Assembly: GCF_012427705.1 (NCBI RefSeq)
Contig: NZ_CP048602.1
Location: forward strand, 2,976,001 to 3,040,000
Reading direction: 5' to 3'
DNA: 64,000 nt
Origin: Vreelandella piezotolerans
GTDB lineage: Bacteria; Pseudomonadota; Gammaproteobacteria; Pseudomonadales; Halomonadaceae
The translations under genes and the position numbers were made by a program. Shown piece after piece: positions 36,698 to 45,460 of this stretch. The notes beneath the pieces are model-generated. The model saw only the letters and a program-made list of their open reading frames with translations, was not told the origin of the DNA and searched no databases. The stretch's first letter is position 1. Every line of letters starts with the position of its first letter.

Positions 36698-37519
36698 TTA
36701 AGTACTCAGCTTCTCGACCGGCTCGAACCGAACGAGTTCTTCGTAGGCATGCCAGCTAGCGTGACCAAGCACGGGCAGTATGAGGGCCAGACCGATGTAG
36801 AAGGTCATCACCCCAACGACGACGCAGCCGGTTAAAATAGCAGCCCATAGCAGCATGGTCCGGAAGTTACGCGCCACGCAGCGCACGCTGGCCTCGATGC
36901 CTTCCATGAACGTCAGATCTTGATCCATCAGAGTTGGAATAGCGACCACGCTAATGGCGAAAGCGCCAAAGGCAAGAATGCCACCTGCCACTGTGCCGAC
37001 CGCCAGCATGCTGAGCCCTTCCGGTGTGGTGACCAAGGCCGTATAAAGCGTTGCCGGACTAGGTACTTCAAAACCGAAGAAAAGTGCAAACAGCAGCGTA
37101 GCCAGACGTATCCAGGCTAGAAAGAAAATCATCATCATCACGCCCATCATGGCCAACTGCCCAGCATGCGGCCGCCAACTGCCGAAGGCATCGCCCAAGT
37201 TAGGCACCCGCCCACGCTCGAGCGCCAAGCTGATGCCGTAAGAACCCACCGCCACGAGCGGCCCAATGAACATGAAGCCCGCAATCATGGGCAGCAGCCA
37301 GTGCCAATAACCCAGTGTGTAGGCCCCTAACGTGATGGCAATACTCAAACCAACCCAAAACATGCCATACGAAAGACTGACGGCAGTCGCACGGCGGAAG
37401 TCTTCCATACCGGCGGCAAGCCAAGCCTTTGGTCTGTCCATCCCGACTTTGTTGATGATGATTTTAACGTTGGGCGCGTCGGCTGATTGGCCGTGTGTTT
37501 TTGTTGTTACTGCATTCAT
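36698..37519 (-). CDS. DUF2189-family integral membrane protein
   Basis: The ATG at 37519 follows AGGAG. The 273-residue product has about six membrane segments and the DUF2189 features: a short N-terminal cytoplasmic part ending in DRPKAWLAAGMEDFRRA, the segment LPMIAGFMFIGPLVAVGSYG and the C-terminal DQDLTFMEGIEASVRCVARN. Function is unknown; members occur in many proteobacteria, sometimes near cytochrome oxidase genes, but none is here. It has its own terminator and a 281-base upstream gap, so it is probably monocistronic. Confidence 0.85.
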   Translation of the reverse strand: MNAVTTKTHGQSADAPNVKIIINKVGMDRPKAWLAAGMEDFRRATAVSLSYGMFWVGLSIAITLGAYTLGYWHWLLPMIAGFMFIGPLVAVGSYGISLALERGRVPNLGDAFGSWRPHAGQLAMMGVMMMIFFLAWIRLATLLFALFFGFEVPSPATLYTALVTTPEGLSMLAVGTVAGGILAFGAFAISVVAIPTLMDQDLTFMEGIEASVRCVARNFRTMLLWAAILTGCVVVGVMTFYIGLALILPVLGHASWHAYEELVRFEPVEKLST

Positions 37520-37750
37520 GGCGTAACTCCTGTGATTTACCCCAAATGGCTGTCTCTGACCCAAGCACCAAGGTAAATAGCTACCATGTGTGTTGACACC
37601 ATTAATCCAACGTTAATGGCTTAATGTTCTTTTAATGTAGCTGAGCCAATGCCGACCGAAGAGCTTTACCGCCACTCGGTACAAAAAATCCTCCTTTAGC
37701 GCTCTCAACGACGATTAAATCGATGCGTTAGCAATTCACGATATTGATGA

Positions 37751-37780
37751 CAAAAAAAACTCCAGGCCACTGGCCTGGAG
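37751..37780 (-). terminator. Intrinsic terminator of the TAXI-TRAP/universal stress protein operon
   Basis: CTCCAGGCCA and TGGCCTGGAG form a 10-base inverted repeat (inner bases must open for the loop), followed on the minus strand by eight T. It lies 20 bases after the stop of the stress-protein gene. Confidence 0.88.
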
Positions 37781-37800
37781 CTTCGTTGGGGTGACGGCGT

Positions 37801-38229
37801 TCAGCGCACGATCATCACTGATACCTTGGCATGATGAACGACATGTTCCGCGTTGGGACCGAGCACATAATCGACGAATTTGCGCTTGGTGTGCGACGCC
37901 ATCACGATCAGATCAGCATCGATCTTCTTGCCGACCTTGATGATGGCTTCCCACGGTGAACCATCGACGATTACGCTTTGGGTTTTGATCCCTTCCGGCA
38001 CATGCTCTTGAATGAAGGTGTGCTGCGCCTCTTTCATTGCCAAGTGCGCTTTTTCCGAGAAGTTTTTCGGAAAATAAGCGCCCACCATAGGCATAGTGAA
38101 TTCTGGAAGAACCGATACCACATGCAGCGACGCACCAAAGGTTTGGCACAGCGTTACTGCCGTAGGCAGCGCTTTCTTCCATGAGGCTTCTTCGTTCAAA
38201 TCCACGGGGAGTAGCACTTTATGGTACAT
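37801..38229 (-). CDS. Universal stress protein (UspA family) of the TRAP operon
   Basis: The ATG at 38229 follows AAGGAGG. The 142-residue product has the UspA fold signatures: YHKVLLPVDLNEEASWKKAL at the start and the ATP-binding loop near the end (VMASHTKRKFVDYVLGPNAEHVVHHAKVS in register, with GPNAEHVV). It lies 10 bases after the TRAP permease stop. In H. elongata the homologous TeaD sits in the teaABC ectoine TRAP operon and down-regulates uptake by binding ATP. The same role for this TAXI-type transporter is inferred. Confidence 0.88.
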   Translation of the reverse strand: MYHKVLLPVDLNEEASWKKALPTAVTLCQTFGASLHVVSVLPEFTMPMVGAYFPKNFSEKAHLAMKEAQHTFIQEHVPEGIKTQSVIVDGSPWEAIIKVGKKIDADLIVMASHTKRKFVDYVLGPNAEHVVHHAKVSVMIVR

Positions 38230-38239
38230 GGCAACCTCC

Positions 38240-40840
38240 TTAGGCAGCGGCCACTTCGTTGGATTGCTCATGACGCCGACGACGGCGTTGCATCACCACG
38301 ACCAAGCCAAAGATGCCCAGTGCAGGGAGCCACATCCACTCTTTGGTCCAGCGATCCATCGGGGCCAGCACTTCGAGAATCTCTTGGTCGAAATCAAAGC
38401 CCAGCTCGGCCGCTTGGCTGCCGAACTCGACGAAATCGACCAAGGTTTGGTCACCATCTTCGTAAAGTTCGATACCTAGATTCGCCATGCGCTCTTCACC
38501 TGTTTCACCGCGCGGCACGGGGACGAGCATATAGGTGGTCATCGGCGCCCCGAAATCGTCTTCACCGGCAATTTGCACGCGCAGGTTGCTACCGTCATCG
38601 ACCCGGCCCAGTGCCTCGGCAAATTGCGCAGGTGGCACCGATTCATAGGGGTCGTGGATTTTGTCCATCCAGAAGCCGGGGCGGAACAGCGTAAAGGCGA
38701 CCAGCAGCAGCAGCAGCGATTCGTACCAGCGGTTGCGGGTCAGCATGTAGCCCTGAGTGCCTGCCGCAAAGATCAGCATGGCAATGGTGGCCACTATGAA
38801 CACCAAAATACCCTGCATCACCGTGACATCGATCAGCAGCAGGTCCGTATTGAAGATGAACAGGAATGGCAGCGCAGCGGTACGTAGGCTGTAATAAAAC
38901 GCCTGGAAGCCAGTGCGCAGCGGATCCCCACCCGACACGGCCGCCGCCGCAAAGGAGGCCAAACCTACCGGTGGCGTGACATCCGCCATGATACCGAAGT
39001 AAAACACGAACAGGTGCACGGCAATCAGTGGGACGATCAAGCCGTTTTGCTGCCCAAGCAGTACGATGACCGGCGCCATCAGCGCCGACACCACGATGTA
39101 GTTCGCGGTTGTCGGTAAGCCCATGCCCAGGATCAGACTCAGCAGGGCCGTCAGCAGCAGAATCATCATCAGGTTGCCGCCGGAAAGAATCTCGACGACG
39201 TCTGCCAGCACCAAGCCCACACCGGTTTGCGACACCGCCCCGACCACGATACCCGCTGTGGCCGTCGCGATACCGATCCCAATCATGTTTCTGGCACCCG
39301 TCACTAAGCCATCCCACAGGTCTTTAAAGCCTTCTTTAATATCCGCCGCCATCCGGCTACGACCACGGAAGAGCGCAATGATCGGGCGCTGCGTCACCAT
39401 GATGAAGATCATGAACATGGTGGCCCAGAACGCTGATAGCCCAGGAGATAGACGCTCGACCATCAGGCACCACACCAGAACGACCACAGGGAGAATATAG
39501 TGAAGGCCCACCATCACCGTGGGACGGGTTTGCGGCAGCTTAACGACCTCCGAGTTAGGATCATCCATCTCCAGTTCGGGGTAGTTAGCACTCACTTTCA
39601 ACAGCGCCACGTAGACAATCGCAAGACCGACAGACACCACCCATGGCGTCGCTTCACCCAGCACGGGTTTTAACCATCCCAGGCCATAGTAGACGGCAAT
39701 CGAGAGCCCCATGAGCAGTAGCAAGCCGGTCATGAAACCGATCACCTTGTTCAACAGCGGGCGCGCCGGGTTGCTGGAAGGCAGGCCTTTCATATTGGCC
39801 TTGAGCGCTTCCAGGTGAACGATGTAGATCAGGGCGATATAAGAGATCAGCGCTGGCAAGAAGGCGTGCTTGATCACGTCGACGTAGGGAATACCGACGT
39901 ACTCCACCATCAAAAACGCTGCTGCCCCCATGACGGGTGGCATGATTTGGCCGTTCACCGAAGACGACACTTCCACCGCGCCCGCTTTTTCAGCGCTAAA
40001 GCCGACTCGCTTCATCATCGGAATCGTAAAGGTACCGGTCGTCACGGTATTGGCAATCGACGACCCCGAGATCAAACCGGTCATGCCTGAGGCGACCACG
40101 GCTGCTTTCGCCGGGCCGCCTTTGAAGTGGCCAAGCATCGAGAACGCCACTTTGATGAAGTAGTTACCGGCGCCTGCTTTATCCAACAGTGCACCGAACA
40201 ACACGAACAGGAACACGAAGCTGGTGGAGACCCCCAGCGCAATCCCGAACACGCCTTGTGTGCCCAACCACTGGTGGTTGATCAAACCGCCCAGGCTCAC
40301 GCCACGGTGGGCCAAAATGCCGGGCATGTAAGGACCAAACAGTGAATAGGCGATAAAAACCGCCGCCACAATCATCAAGGGTGGCCCCAATGCGCGGCGC
40401 GTGGCTTCTAACAACATCAATATGCCGACGACGCCCACGACGATATCCTGGGTAATCGGCAACCCAGGCCGCTGGGCCAAATCCGCATAGAAAATAAACA
40501 GATAGGCGCCGCAAAAGGCTGCCACTGCCGCAAGAACCCAGTCGGCCAGCGGCACGCGATCGCGCGGCGAACGTTTGAAGGCGGGGTACGCCATAAAGGC
40601 TAGAAAGAGCGCAAACGCCAAATGAATCGAGCGCGCCTCTGTGGCGCTGAACACGCCAAAGCCAACGATGTAGGGAAGTGGCGATGCAATCCATAGCTGA
40701 AACAGCGACCAAGCGGCTGCAATACTCACTAGCAGCTTACCGGGTACGCCTAGGGGTTTCCTTGCCCCTGTATCGCTGGAAGCGACCATATCCTCCAGGT
40801 CGTTCTCAGCGGCTGCCGAAGGGTGTTTGTCATCACGCAT
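38240..40840 (-). CDS. TRAP transporter permease, fused small and large subunits (TAXI type)
   Basis: From the ATG at 40840 the product has 866 residues. The first 200 or so hold four membrane segments equivalent to the small DctQ subunit. The next 480 hold the DctM-like domain, with GSSIANTVTTGTFTIPMMKR, NGQIMPPVMGAAAFLMVEY and LGMGLPTTANYIVVSALMAP. More membrane segments and a soluble stretch of about 115 residues follow before a last segment with a basic end (QRRRRRHEQ). This is the 4TM/12TM fused permease paired with TAXI receptors. The soluble C-terminal region between the last two segments is longer than in many homologues. The substrate is unknown. The frame extends to a TTG at 40873. 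Confidence 0.9.
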   Translation of the reverse strand: MRDDKHPSAAAENDLEDMVASSDTGARKPLGVPGKLLVSIAAAWSLFQLWIASPLPYIVGFGVFSATEARSIHLAFALFLAFMAYPAFKRSPRDRVPLADWVLAAVAAFCGAYLFIFYADLAQRPGLPITQDIVVGVVGILMLLEATRRALGPPLMIVAAVFIAYSLFGPYMPGILAHRGVSLGGLINHQWLGTQGVFGIALGVSTSFVFLFVLFGALLDKAGAGNYFIKVAFSMLGHFKGGPAKAAVVASGMTGLISGSSIANTVTTGTFTIPMMKRVGFSAEKAGAVEVSSSVNGQIMPPVMGAAAFLMVEYVGIPYVDVIKHAFLPALISYIALIYIVHLEALKANMKGLPSSNPARPLLNKVIGFMTGLLLLMGLSIAVYYGLGWLKPVLGEATPWVVSVGLAIVYVALLKVSANYPELEMDDPNSEVVKLPQTRPTVMVGLHYILPVVVLVWCLMVERLSPGLSAFWATMFMIFIMVTQRPIIALFRGRSRMAADIKEGFKDLWDGLVTGARNMIGIGIATATAGIVVGAVSQTGVGLVLADVVEILSGGNLMMILLLTALLSLILGMGLPTTANYIVVSALMAPVIVLLGQQNGLIVPLIAVHLFVFYFGIMADVTPPVGLASFAAAAVSGGDPLRTGFQAFYYSLRTAALPFLFIFNTDLLLIDVTVMQGILVFIVATIAMLIFAAGTQGYMLTRNRWYESLLLLLVAFTLFRPGFWMDKIHDPYESVPPAQFAEALGRVDDGSNLRVQIAGEDDFGAPMTTYMLVPVPRGETGEERMANLGIELYEDGDQTLVDFVEFGSQAAELGFDFDQEILEVLAPMDRWTKEWMWLPALGIFGLVVVMQRRRRRHEQSNEVAAA

Positions 40841-40890
40841 ACGCTTGCCCTGCCTAATGGTCAGCGCTGACAATCAGCGCTCTCAACAAG

Positions 40891-40919
40891 AAGCGCGGAC
40901 ACCCAAGGTGCCCGCGCTT
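40891..40919. other. Intercistronic hairpin between TAXI receptor and permease genes
   Basis: AAGCGCGG pairs with CCGCGCTT, with inner CACC/GGTG pairs, one mismatch and a short loop. On the minus strand, the direction of transcription, it is not followed by T, so it looks like an mRNA-stabilising or processing element rather than a strong terminator. It would allow more receptor than permease. Confidence 0.55.
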
Positions 40920-40975
40920 TGCAACTCAAAGCGACGCCATTCACCTTTCGTCAATAGCGTCACTCTTTTTACGAC

Positions 40976-41956
40976 TTATTCGATCCAGCCGCGCTCACGG
41001 TAGTAACGTGCTGCGCCATCGTGCAGCGGCGCCGTCAAGCCATCAGAGATCATGTCTTCTTCGTTCAGGTTCTCGAACGCCGGGTGCAGACGCTTGAAGC
41101 GATCAAAGTTTTCGAAGACGGCTTTCACGGTTTCGTAAACGATGTCTTCATCGACGGCGGTCGAGGAAACGAACGTAGCCGCAACGCCGAAAGTCTCGAC
41201 GTCTTCGTCGTTACCACGGTAGAGGCCACCCGGAATCACGGAACGGGTGTAATAGGGGTACTCTTCGATCAGGCCGTCGATCTCTTCACCGGTCACGGAG
41301 ACCAGACGCGCATCGATGGTGGTGGTCGCTTCTTGGATAGAGCCATTGGGGTGACCTACCACGTACACCATGGCATCGATGTTGTTGTCAGACAGGGCAG
41401 CCGCCTGCTCGGCCGCGTCGAGCTGAGACGCCAGTGCGAAGGTGTCTTCATCCCAACCGAACGCATCCATGACCACGTCCATGGTGTTACGCTGGCCAGA
41501 ACCGGGGTTACCGATGTTGACGCGCTTGCCAGGGAAGTCGCTGATGTTTTCGATACCGGAATCCGCGCGGGCCACCACGGTCAGCGGCTCACCGTGCATG
41601 GTGAAGACGGCACGCATATCTTCCCAAGCGCCTTCTTCCTCGAAGTTAGCTTCGCCATTATAAGCGCGGTACTGAACGTCGGACTGTACGACACCCATGT
41701 CCAGCTCGCCGCTCTTCATGCCGTTGACGTTAGCCACGGAGCCACCGGTGGACGGAGCGTTACAGCGGATGTTGTGCTCATCGCTGCCACGGTTGACCAT
41801 GCGGCATACCGACTGGCCAACGACATAATAAACACCGGTTTGGCCACCGGTACCGATCGTGATGTAGCGCTCCTGGGCAACGGCCGGAGAGGCGAAGGTT
41901 GCCGCCGCGATGAACGCGCCTGAAAAGGCCGCGGTAGAAAATACATGGCGTTTCAT
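40976..41956 (-). CDS. TAXI-family TRAP transporter solute receptor
   Basis: The ATG at 41956 follows GAGGTG; a GTG at 41962 is also in frame. The 326-residue product has a signal peptide ending in ASPAVAQ. The mature protein begins with the TAXI signature ITIGTGGQTGVYYVVGQSVC near residue 33, then CNAPSTGGSVANVNGMKSGE and FPGKRVNIGNPGSGQRNTMD. Glutamate or other carboxylates are known TAXI ligands, but the substrate here is unknown. It heads the receptor-permease-stress protein operon. Confidence 0.92.
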   Translation of the reverse strand: MKRHVFSTAAFSGAFIAAATFASPAVAQERYITIGTGGQTGVYYVVGQSVCRMVNRGSDEHNIRCNAPSTGGSVANVNGMKSGELDMGVVQSDVQYRAYNGEANFEEEGAWEDMRAVFTMHGEPLTVVARADSGIENISDFPGKRVNIGNPGSGQRNTMDVVMDAFGWDEDTFALASQLDAAEQAAALSDNNIDAMVYVVGHPNGSIQEATTTIDARLVSVTGEEIDGLIEEYPYYTRSVIPGGLYRGNDEDVETFGVAATFVSSTAVDEDIVYETVKAVFENFDRFKRLHPAFENLNEEDMISDGLTAPLHDGAARYYRERGWIE

Positions 41957-42386
41957 GAACACACCTCTTTATCTTGATGTTGTGAGCGTTATGCGCTTTG
42001 AAGCCACCTGCAGAACGGTTCCCTTCAGGTGTATAGGTTCCAAAACGTTGTCAAGACAGTCTGTTATCAACCTCGGCATTTAGTGCCGACTGTTCCTACT
42101 TTAGCGAAAAAAAAGCTAATTGGCGAAGCGCGATGTCATTTAACCGAGGATGCAGTGCAGCATCGCCACTTGACGTTTCGTTCTTTTCACCAGTGGTGAT
42201 CGCTGAGATAGGCACTGACAAAGACGCCACTCGGCCTATTGTTCTAAGCCACACCAAGCATCCCCGTGTGCACGTTGGGTGATACTCGACAAGTCTAGCG
42301 GCCTGTAACGTTTAGTAAGCGTTAAACATAGGCATAAAGGTATGCCGGTTTGGCATGGGCTATCACTGATCGTATCCCTGCCATGC
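41957..42386. other. Intergenic region upstream of the TAXI receptor gene
   Basis: This 430-base stretch has no supported gene. It must include the promoter of the TAXI-TRAP operon near its left part as written on the minus strand. It contains short inverted repeats, TCGGCA/TGCCGA at 42073-42089 and TTAGC/GCTAA at 42101-42119 around an A-run. The dctM stop lies at its right edge. I find no T-tracted terminator for dctM. Confidence 0.5.
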
Positions 42387-43688
42387 TCAAACGTTATAGC
42401 CCAGCACCGTGGGGAGCCAGAGCGCGATGCTTGGAAAGATGGCGACGAGCGCCAAGGCGCCGCCCATGGCCACCACAAAGAGCAGCGCCCAGCCAAGTGT
42501 GTGCTCCAAGCGAATCTTGGCAACTTCCGTGGTCACCATCAGATTCACCGCCACCGGCGGGGTAAACTGACCGATCGCAATGTTCATGGCCAACAATATG
42601 CCAAACCACACCGGGTTCCACTCGAAGTGCTGCATTACCGGAATCAGAATCGGCATCATGATCAGGTAAATGGAAATCGCGTCTAGCAGCATGCCCGCTA
42701 CCAGCACCGCTAACATGATGAGTATTAGCAGCAGCACTCCGTTGTCGGTCAAGCCAATGATCCACTCTGCCAAATGACGGAAGGTGCCCAGCATGGTGCC
42801 TGCCCAAGCGAAGATACCTGCCAACGCAATGATCAACATGACCACGCCTGAGATGATCGCGGCCTCCCCTAGCAGCTCCCATACATCGCGTAACGTGAGT
42901 TCTCGCGTCAAGAACAGGCCTACTACCGCTCCGTAGGCAACGGCAACCACGGCGGCTTCCGTGGGGGTAAAGAGGCCTGAACGCAGCCCCCCTAAAATCA
43001 GCACCGGCGCAAACAAAGCAGGTAGCGCTTCACGGAAGGTGCCTCGTACCGTCAGCCTTTCAGCTCCTTCTACCGGTGTCCCCTCCCAGCCATGACGCTT
43101 GGCAGCCAGCATGGCTGGCACCAGCAACGCCAATCCGGCTAAGACGCCCGGGAAAAGCCCCGCTGCAAACAGCGCCCGGAGATCAACGCCGGGTACCACA
43201 ATCGAGTAGAGAATCAGCGCCACCGATGGTGGAATCAAAATCGCCGTAGAGGCCGACGCCGCAATGAGCGTGGCAGAGAACGGTTTGGGGTAGCCCGCTT
43301 TGGTCATGCTGGGTAGCATCACCATCGCCACGGCGGCGGCATCGGCGGGCCCAGAGCCGCTCATCCCCCCCATGATCATGCACACCAATACCGCGACCAG
43401 TGCCAGCCCGCCGTGGCGGGGACCAATCAGCGCTTGGGCGAAACGCACTAGGCGTAGCGCGACCCCTGCCCGCTCGAAAATCAGCCCGGTAAGAATGAAC
43501 AGCGGAATGGCAATCAGAGGATACTTGGCGATGCTGTTGTAGGTATTGGTGCCCAGGGTAGCCAACATATCCGGTGACAGCCCCAGTACGATGCCCACCG
43601 CTCCAGACAGGGCCAGCGAGAACGCCACCGGCACGCCAGCAATCAGCAGTCCGGCGAACGCTAAAATCATCCAGATATCAGGTGTCAC
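42387..43688 (-). CDS. dctM: TRAP transporter large permease subunit (DctM)
   Basis: The GTG at 43688 is preferred because GGGGGAG precedes it; the frame is open to 43715. The 433-residue product has the DctM pattern with about twelve membrane segments: FILTGLIFERAGVALRLVRF, MGGMSGSGPADAAAVAMVML, AASASTAILIPPSVALILYS and FTPPVAVNLMVTTEVAKI. It forms the channel-type subunit and uses the sodium gradient. It overlaps dctQ by 11 bases. The substrate depends on the receptor encoded at 44217. Confidence 0.92.
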   Translation of the reverse strand: MTPDIWMILAFAGLLIAGVPVAFSLALSGAVGIVLGLSPDMLATLGTNTYNSIAKYPLIAIPLFILTGLIFERAGVALRLVRFAQALIGPRHGGLALVAVLVCMIMGGMSGSGPADAAAVAMVMLPSMTKAGYPKPFSATLIAASASTAILIPPSVALILYSIVVPGVDLRALFAAGLFPGVLAGLALLVPAMLAAKRHGWEGTPVEGAERLTVRGTFREALPALFAPVLILGGLRSGLFTPTEAAVVAVAYGAVVGLFLTRELTLRDVWELLGEAAIISGVVMLIIALAGIFAWAGTMLGTFRHLAEWIIGLTDNGVLLLILIMLAVLVAGMLLDAISIYLIMMPILIPVMQHFEWNPVWFGILLAMNIAIGQFTPPVAVNLMVTTEVAKIRLEHTLGWALLFVVAMGGALALVAIFPSIALWLPTVLGYNV

Positions 43689-44157
43689 CGTTGATCTCCC
43701 CCGCAAACCGATCACGGGTTTGCTGCACCAAACGCCACAGCATGGCCGCCGACAGCACGGGCAGCCATACCAAATACCACCACTGTGGCAGCCCTAAGCC
43801 CGGCGAGAGCGACTCCCATTGGTACTCCTGCCACGCTAGCTTGCCACCGTACCAAGTGATCAAGCCCAGCACGATCAAGCCACACAGGGCTTGAAAGAGA
43901 ATCAGCGCACCACGCCAGCGAGGTGGCAATGCGCGCTCTAAAAAGCCAATACGGATATGACGGTCGCGCCTCAAAGCAACCGACGCCCCAGCAAAGGTCA
44001 GTACAACCAATAGGAAGACGGAAAACTCCTCGGTGAACGAAAACGAGCCGCCTGTCAGATAGCGCGTGACCACATTGCCTAGGCTAATCAGCGCAATCAC
44101 GATCAACGAAAGCGCGCCAAGCCAGCGTTCGGGGCGCGCATCGGGAAAGCCTTTCAT
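43678..44157 (-). CDS. dctQ: TRAP transporter small permease subunit (DctQ)
   Basis: The 159-residue protein has four membrane segments and the DctQ pattern NVVTRYLTGGSFSFTEEFSV, then ALRRDRHIRIGFLERALP. The ATG at 44157 follows GAGG. It lies between dctP and dctM in the usual order. A strong hairpin at 44177 separates it from dctP. Confidence 0.9.
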   Translation of the reverse strand: MKGFPDARPERWLGALSLIVIALISLGNVVTRYLTGGSFSFTEEFSVFLLVVLTFAGASVALRRDRHIRIGFLERALPPRWRGALILFQALCGLIVLGLITWYGGKLAWQEYQWESLSPGLGLPQWWYLVWLPVLSAAMLWRLVQQTRDRFAGEINGDT

Positions 44158-44176
44158 GGCAGCCTCACATCAGCAA

Positions 44177-44201
44177 GCTGCCGCCCTGTAAGGGCGGCAG
44201 C
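44177..44201. other. Intercistronic hairpin between dctP and dctQ
   Basis: GCTGCCGCCCT pairs perfectly with AGGGCGGCAGC (11 bases) around the loop GTA. No T tract follows in the direction of transcription. It is likely to protect the receptor message from 3' decay, giving receptor excess over permease. Confidence 0.6.
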
Positions 44202-44216
44202 GAAAACATGCGAACA

Positions 44217-45227
44217 TCAACGGGCGTCGATAGCGGCTTGGGCGGCTTCGACCACCTCTTCACCAATGCGCGGGGCCCACTTTTCATAAACGGACTGAGT
44301 GGCATCCACGAAGGCTTGGTACTGTGCATCGGTCAGCTCGGTCACGGTGACACCACGCTCTTGAATCGCGGCCAGACGCTCGCCCTCCTGCTCACGAGTC
44401 ATGGCGATTTCCCAGGCACCCGCCTCTTCGGCCGTCTCGCGCAGCATCGTTTGCTGCTCTTCGCTCAATGTCTGCCAGACTTGCTGGTTGACGGCAAAAA
44501 TCAGTGGATCGTTCATATAGTTCCAGAGCGTCAAATGCTCCTGGCCTACTTGGTCGATACGCGCCACGTCAAAGACCGACAGCGGGTTTTCCTGGCCATC
44601 CACCGCGCCCGTGGTGAGAGCGGGTTGGGCGTCAGTCCAGCTCATCTGCGTAGGGTCGGCACCTAGCGCAGAGAACGTATCCTGGAACAGCGGCGAGCCC
44701 ACCACGCGGATCTTCAGACCTTCCAGATCCTCTGGCTGACTGATCGGGCCGCGGGAATTGGATACCTGACGAAAGCCGTTTTCGCCCCAGGCCAAAGGAA
44801 TAACGCCACGTGATTCGATCGCTTCGAACACCATCGTGCCTGCGTCCCCGCCGGTCACGGCATCGACGGCGGCCTCGTCAGGAATGAAAAACGGCAACGA
44901 GAACAAGTTCAGTTCCGGTACCTGGGGTGACCAGTTGATGGTGGAGCCAACAGCGGCATCGATCAGGCCAGAGCGCATGGCAGAAAATTCGCGGGTTTGG
45001 TCACCCGAGACGAGCTGTGAATTCGGATAGACCCGCAAGGTAAGTTCACCCCCGCTGCGTTCTTCAACCAGCTCTGCCCACTTTTCAGCCGCCTGCCCCC
45101 AAGGAAAGGCATCTGAAAGCACGGTAGAGACCGAGAGTTCGCGGGCCTGCGCGGAAAAAGCAGCCGAGAGCAGTGCAGCGCCAGCCAAGCCAGCGGTAAG
45201 ACGAGCCATAGAGCGTGTCAGCGTCAT
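44217..45227 (-). CDS. dctP: TRAP transporter solute receptor (DctP family)
   Basis: The ATG at 45227 follows AAAGGATCG; the frame is open further upstream without homology. The 336-residue product has a signal peptide ending in SAQA. The mature protein shows the DctP features: WAELVEERSGGELTLRVYPN, the substrate-carboxylate Arg in LEGLKIRVVGSP (near residue 167) and ALTTGAVDGQENPLSVF. Substrates of the family are C4-dicarboxylates, sugar acids or other organic acids. It is clearly distinct from the ectoine receptor TeaA, so ectoine is unlikely. Confidence 0.9.
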   Translation of the reverse strand: MTLTRSMARLTAGLAGAALLSAAFSAQARELSVSTVLSDAFPWGQAAEKWAELVEERSGGELTLRVYPNSQLVSGDQTREFSAMRSGLIDAAVGSTINWSPQVPELNLFSLPFFIPDEAAVDAVTGGDAGTMVFEAIESRGVIPLAWGENGFRQVSNSRGPISQPEDLEGLKIRVVGSPLFQDTFSALGADPTQMSWTDAQPALTTGAVDGQENPLSVFDVARIDQVGQEHLTLWNYMNDPLIFAVNQQVWQTLSEEQQTMLRETAEEAGAWEIAMTREQEGERLAAIQERGVTVTELTDAQYQAFVDATQSVYEKWAPRIGEEVVEAAQAAIDAR

Positions 45228-45460
45228 TATTGTCGATCCTTTTTTCTTTTTTATGGGATGTTCATGAAGTGTCGGGGCAAGCTTACACCTCCTGCCCAAA
45301 TGTCGCTCAATGGCGGCAATCGCCATAGCGAGCGACACCCCATTGTAGGCACTCGACGAATGAAAGAAAGCCATTGATTAGGCTTTTAACCATCAACTTT
45401 CGATGCATCACGTGCTTGCTGATAAGCTGTTGTCTCCTTCAGCGTTTCAAGGATAGATAC

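Noticed and set aside
41021..41923. 300-codon plus-strand frame opposite the TAXI receptor
   Set aside because: Antisense shadow of a clear receptor gene with signal peptide.
44217..45227. Ectoine-specific TeaA receptor
   Set aside because: Tempting because doe genes are present, but the sequence departs from TeaA in its binding-region motifs and it is far from the doe cluster.
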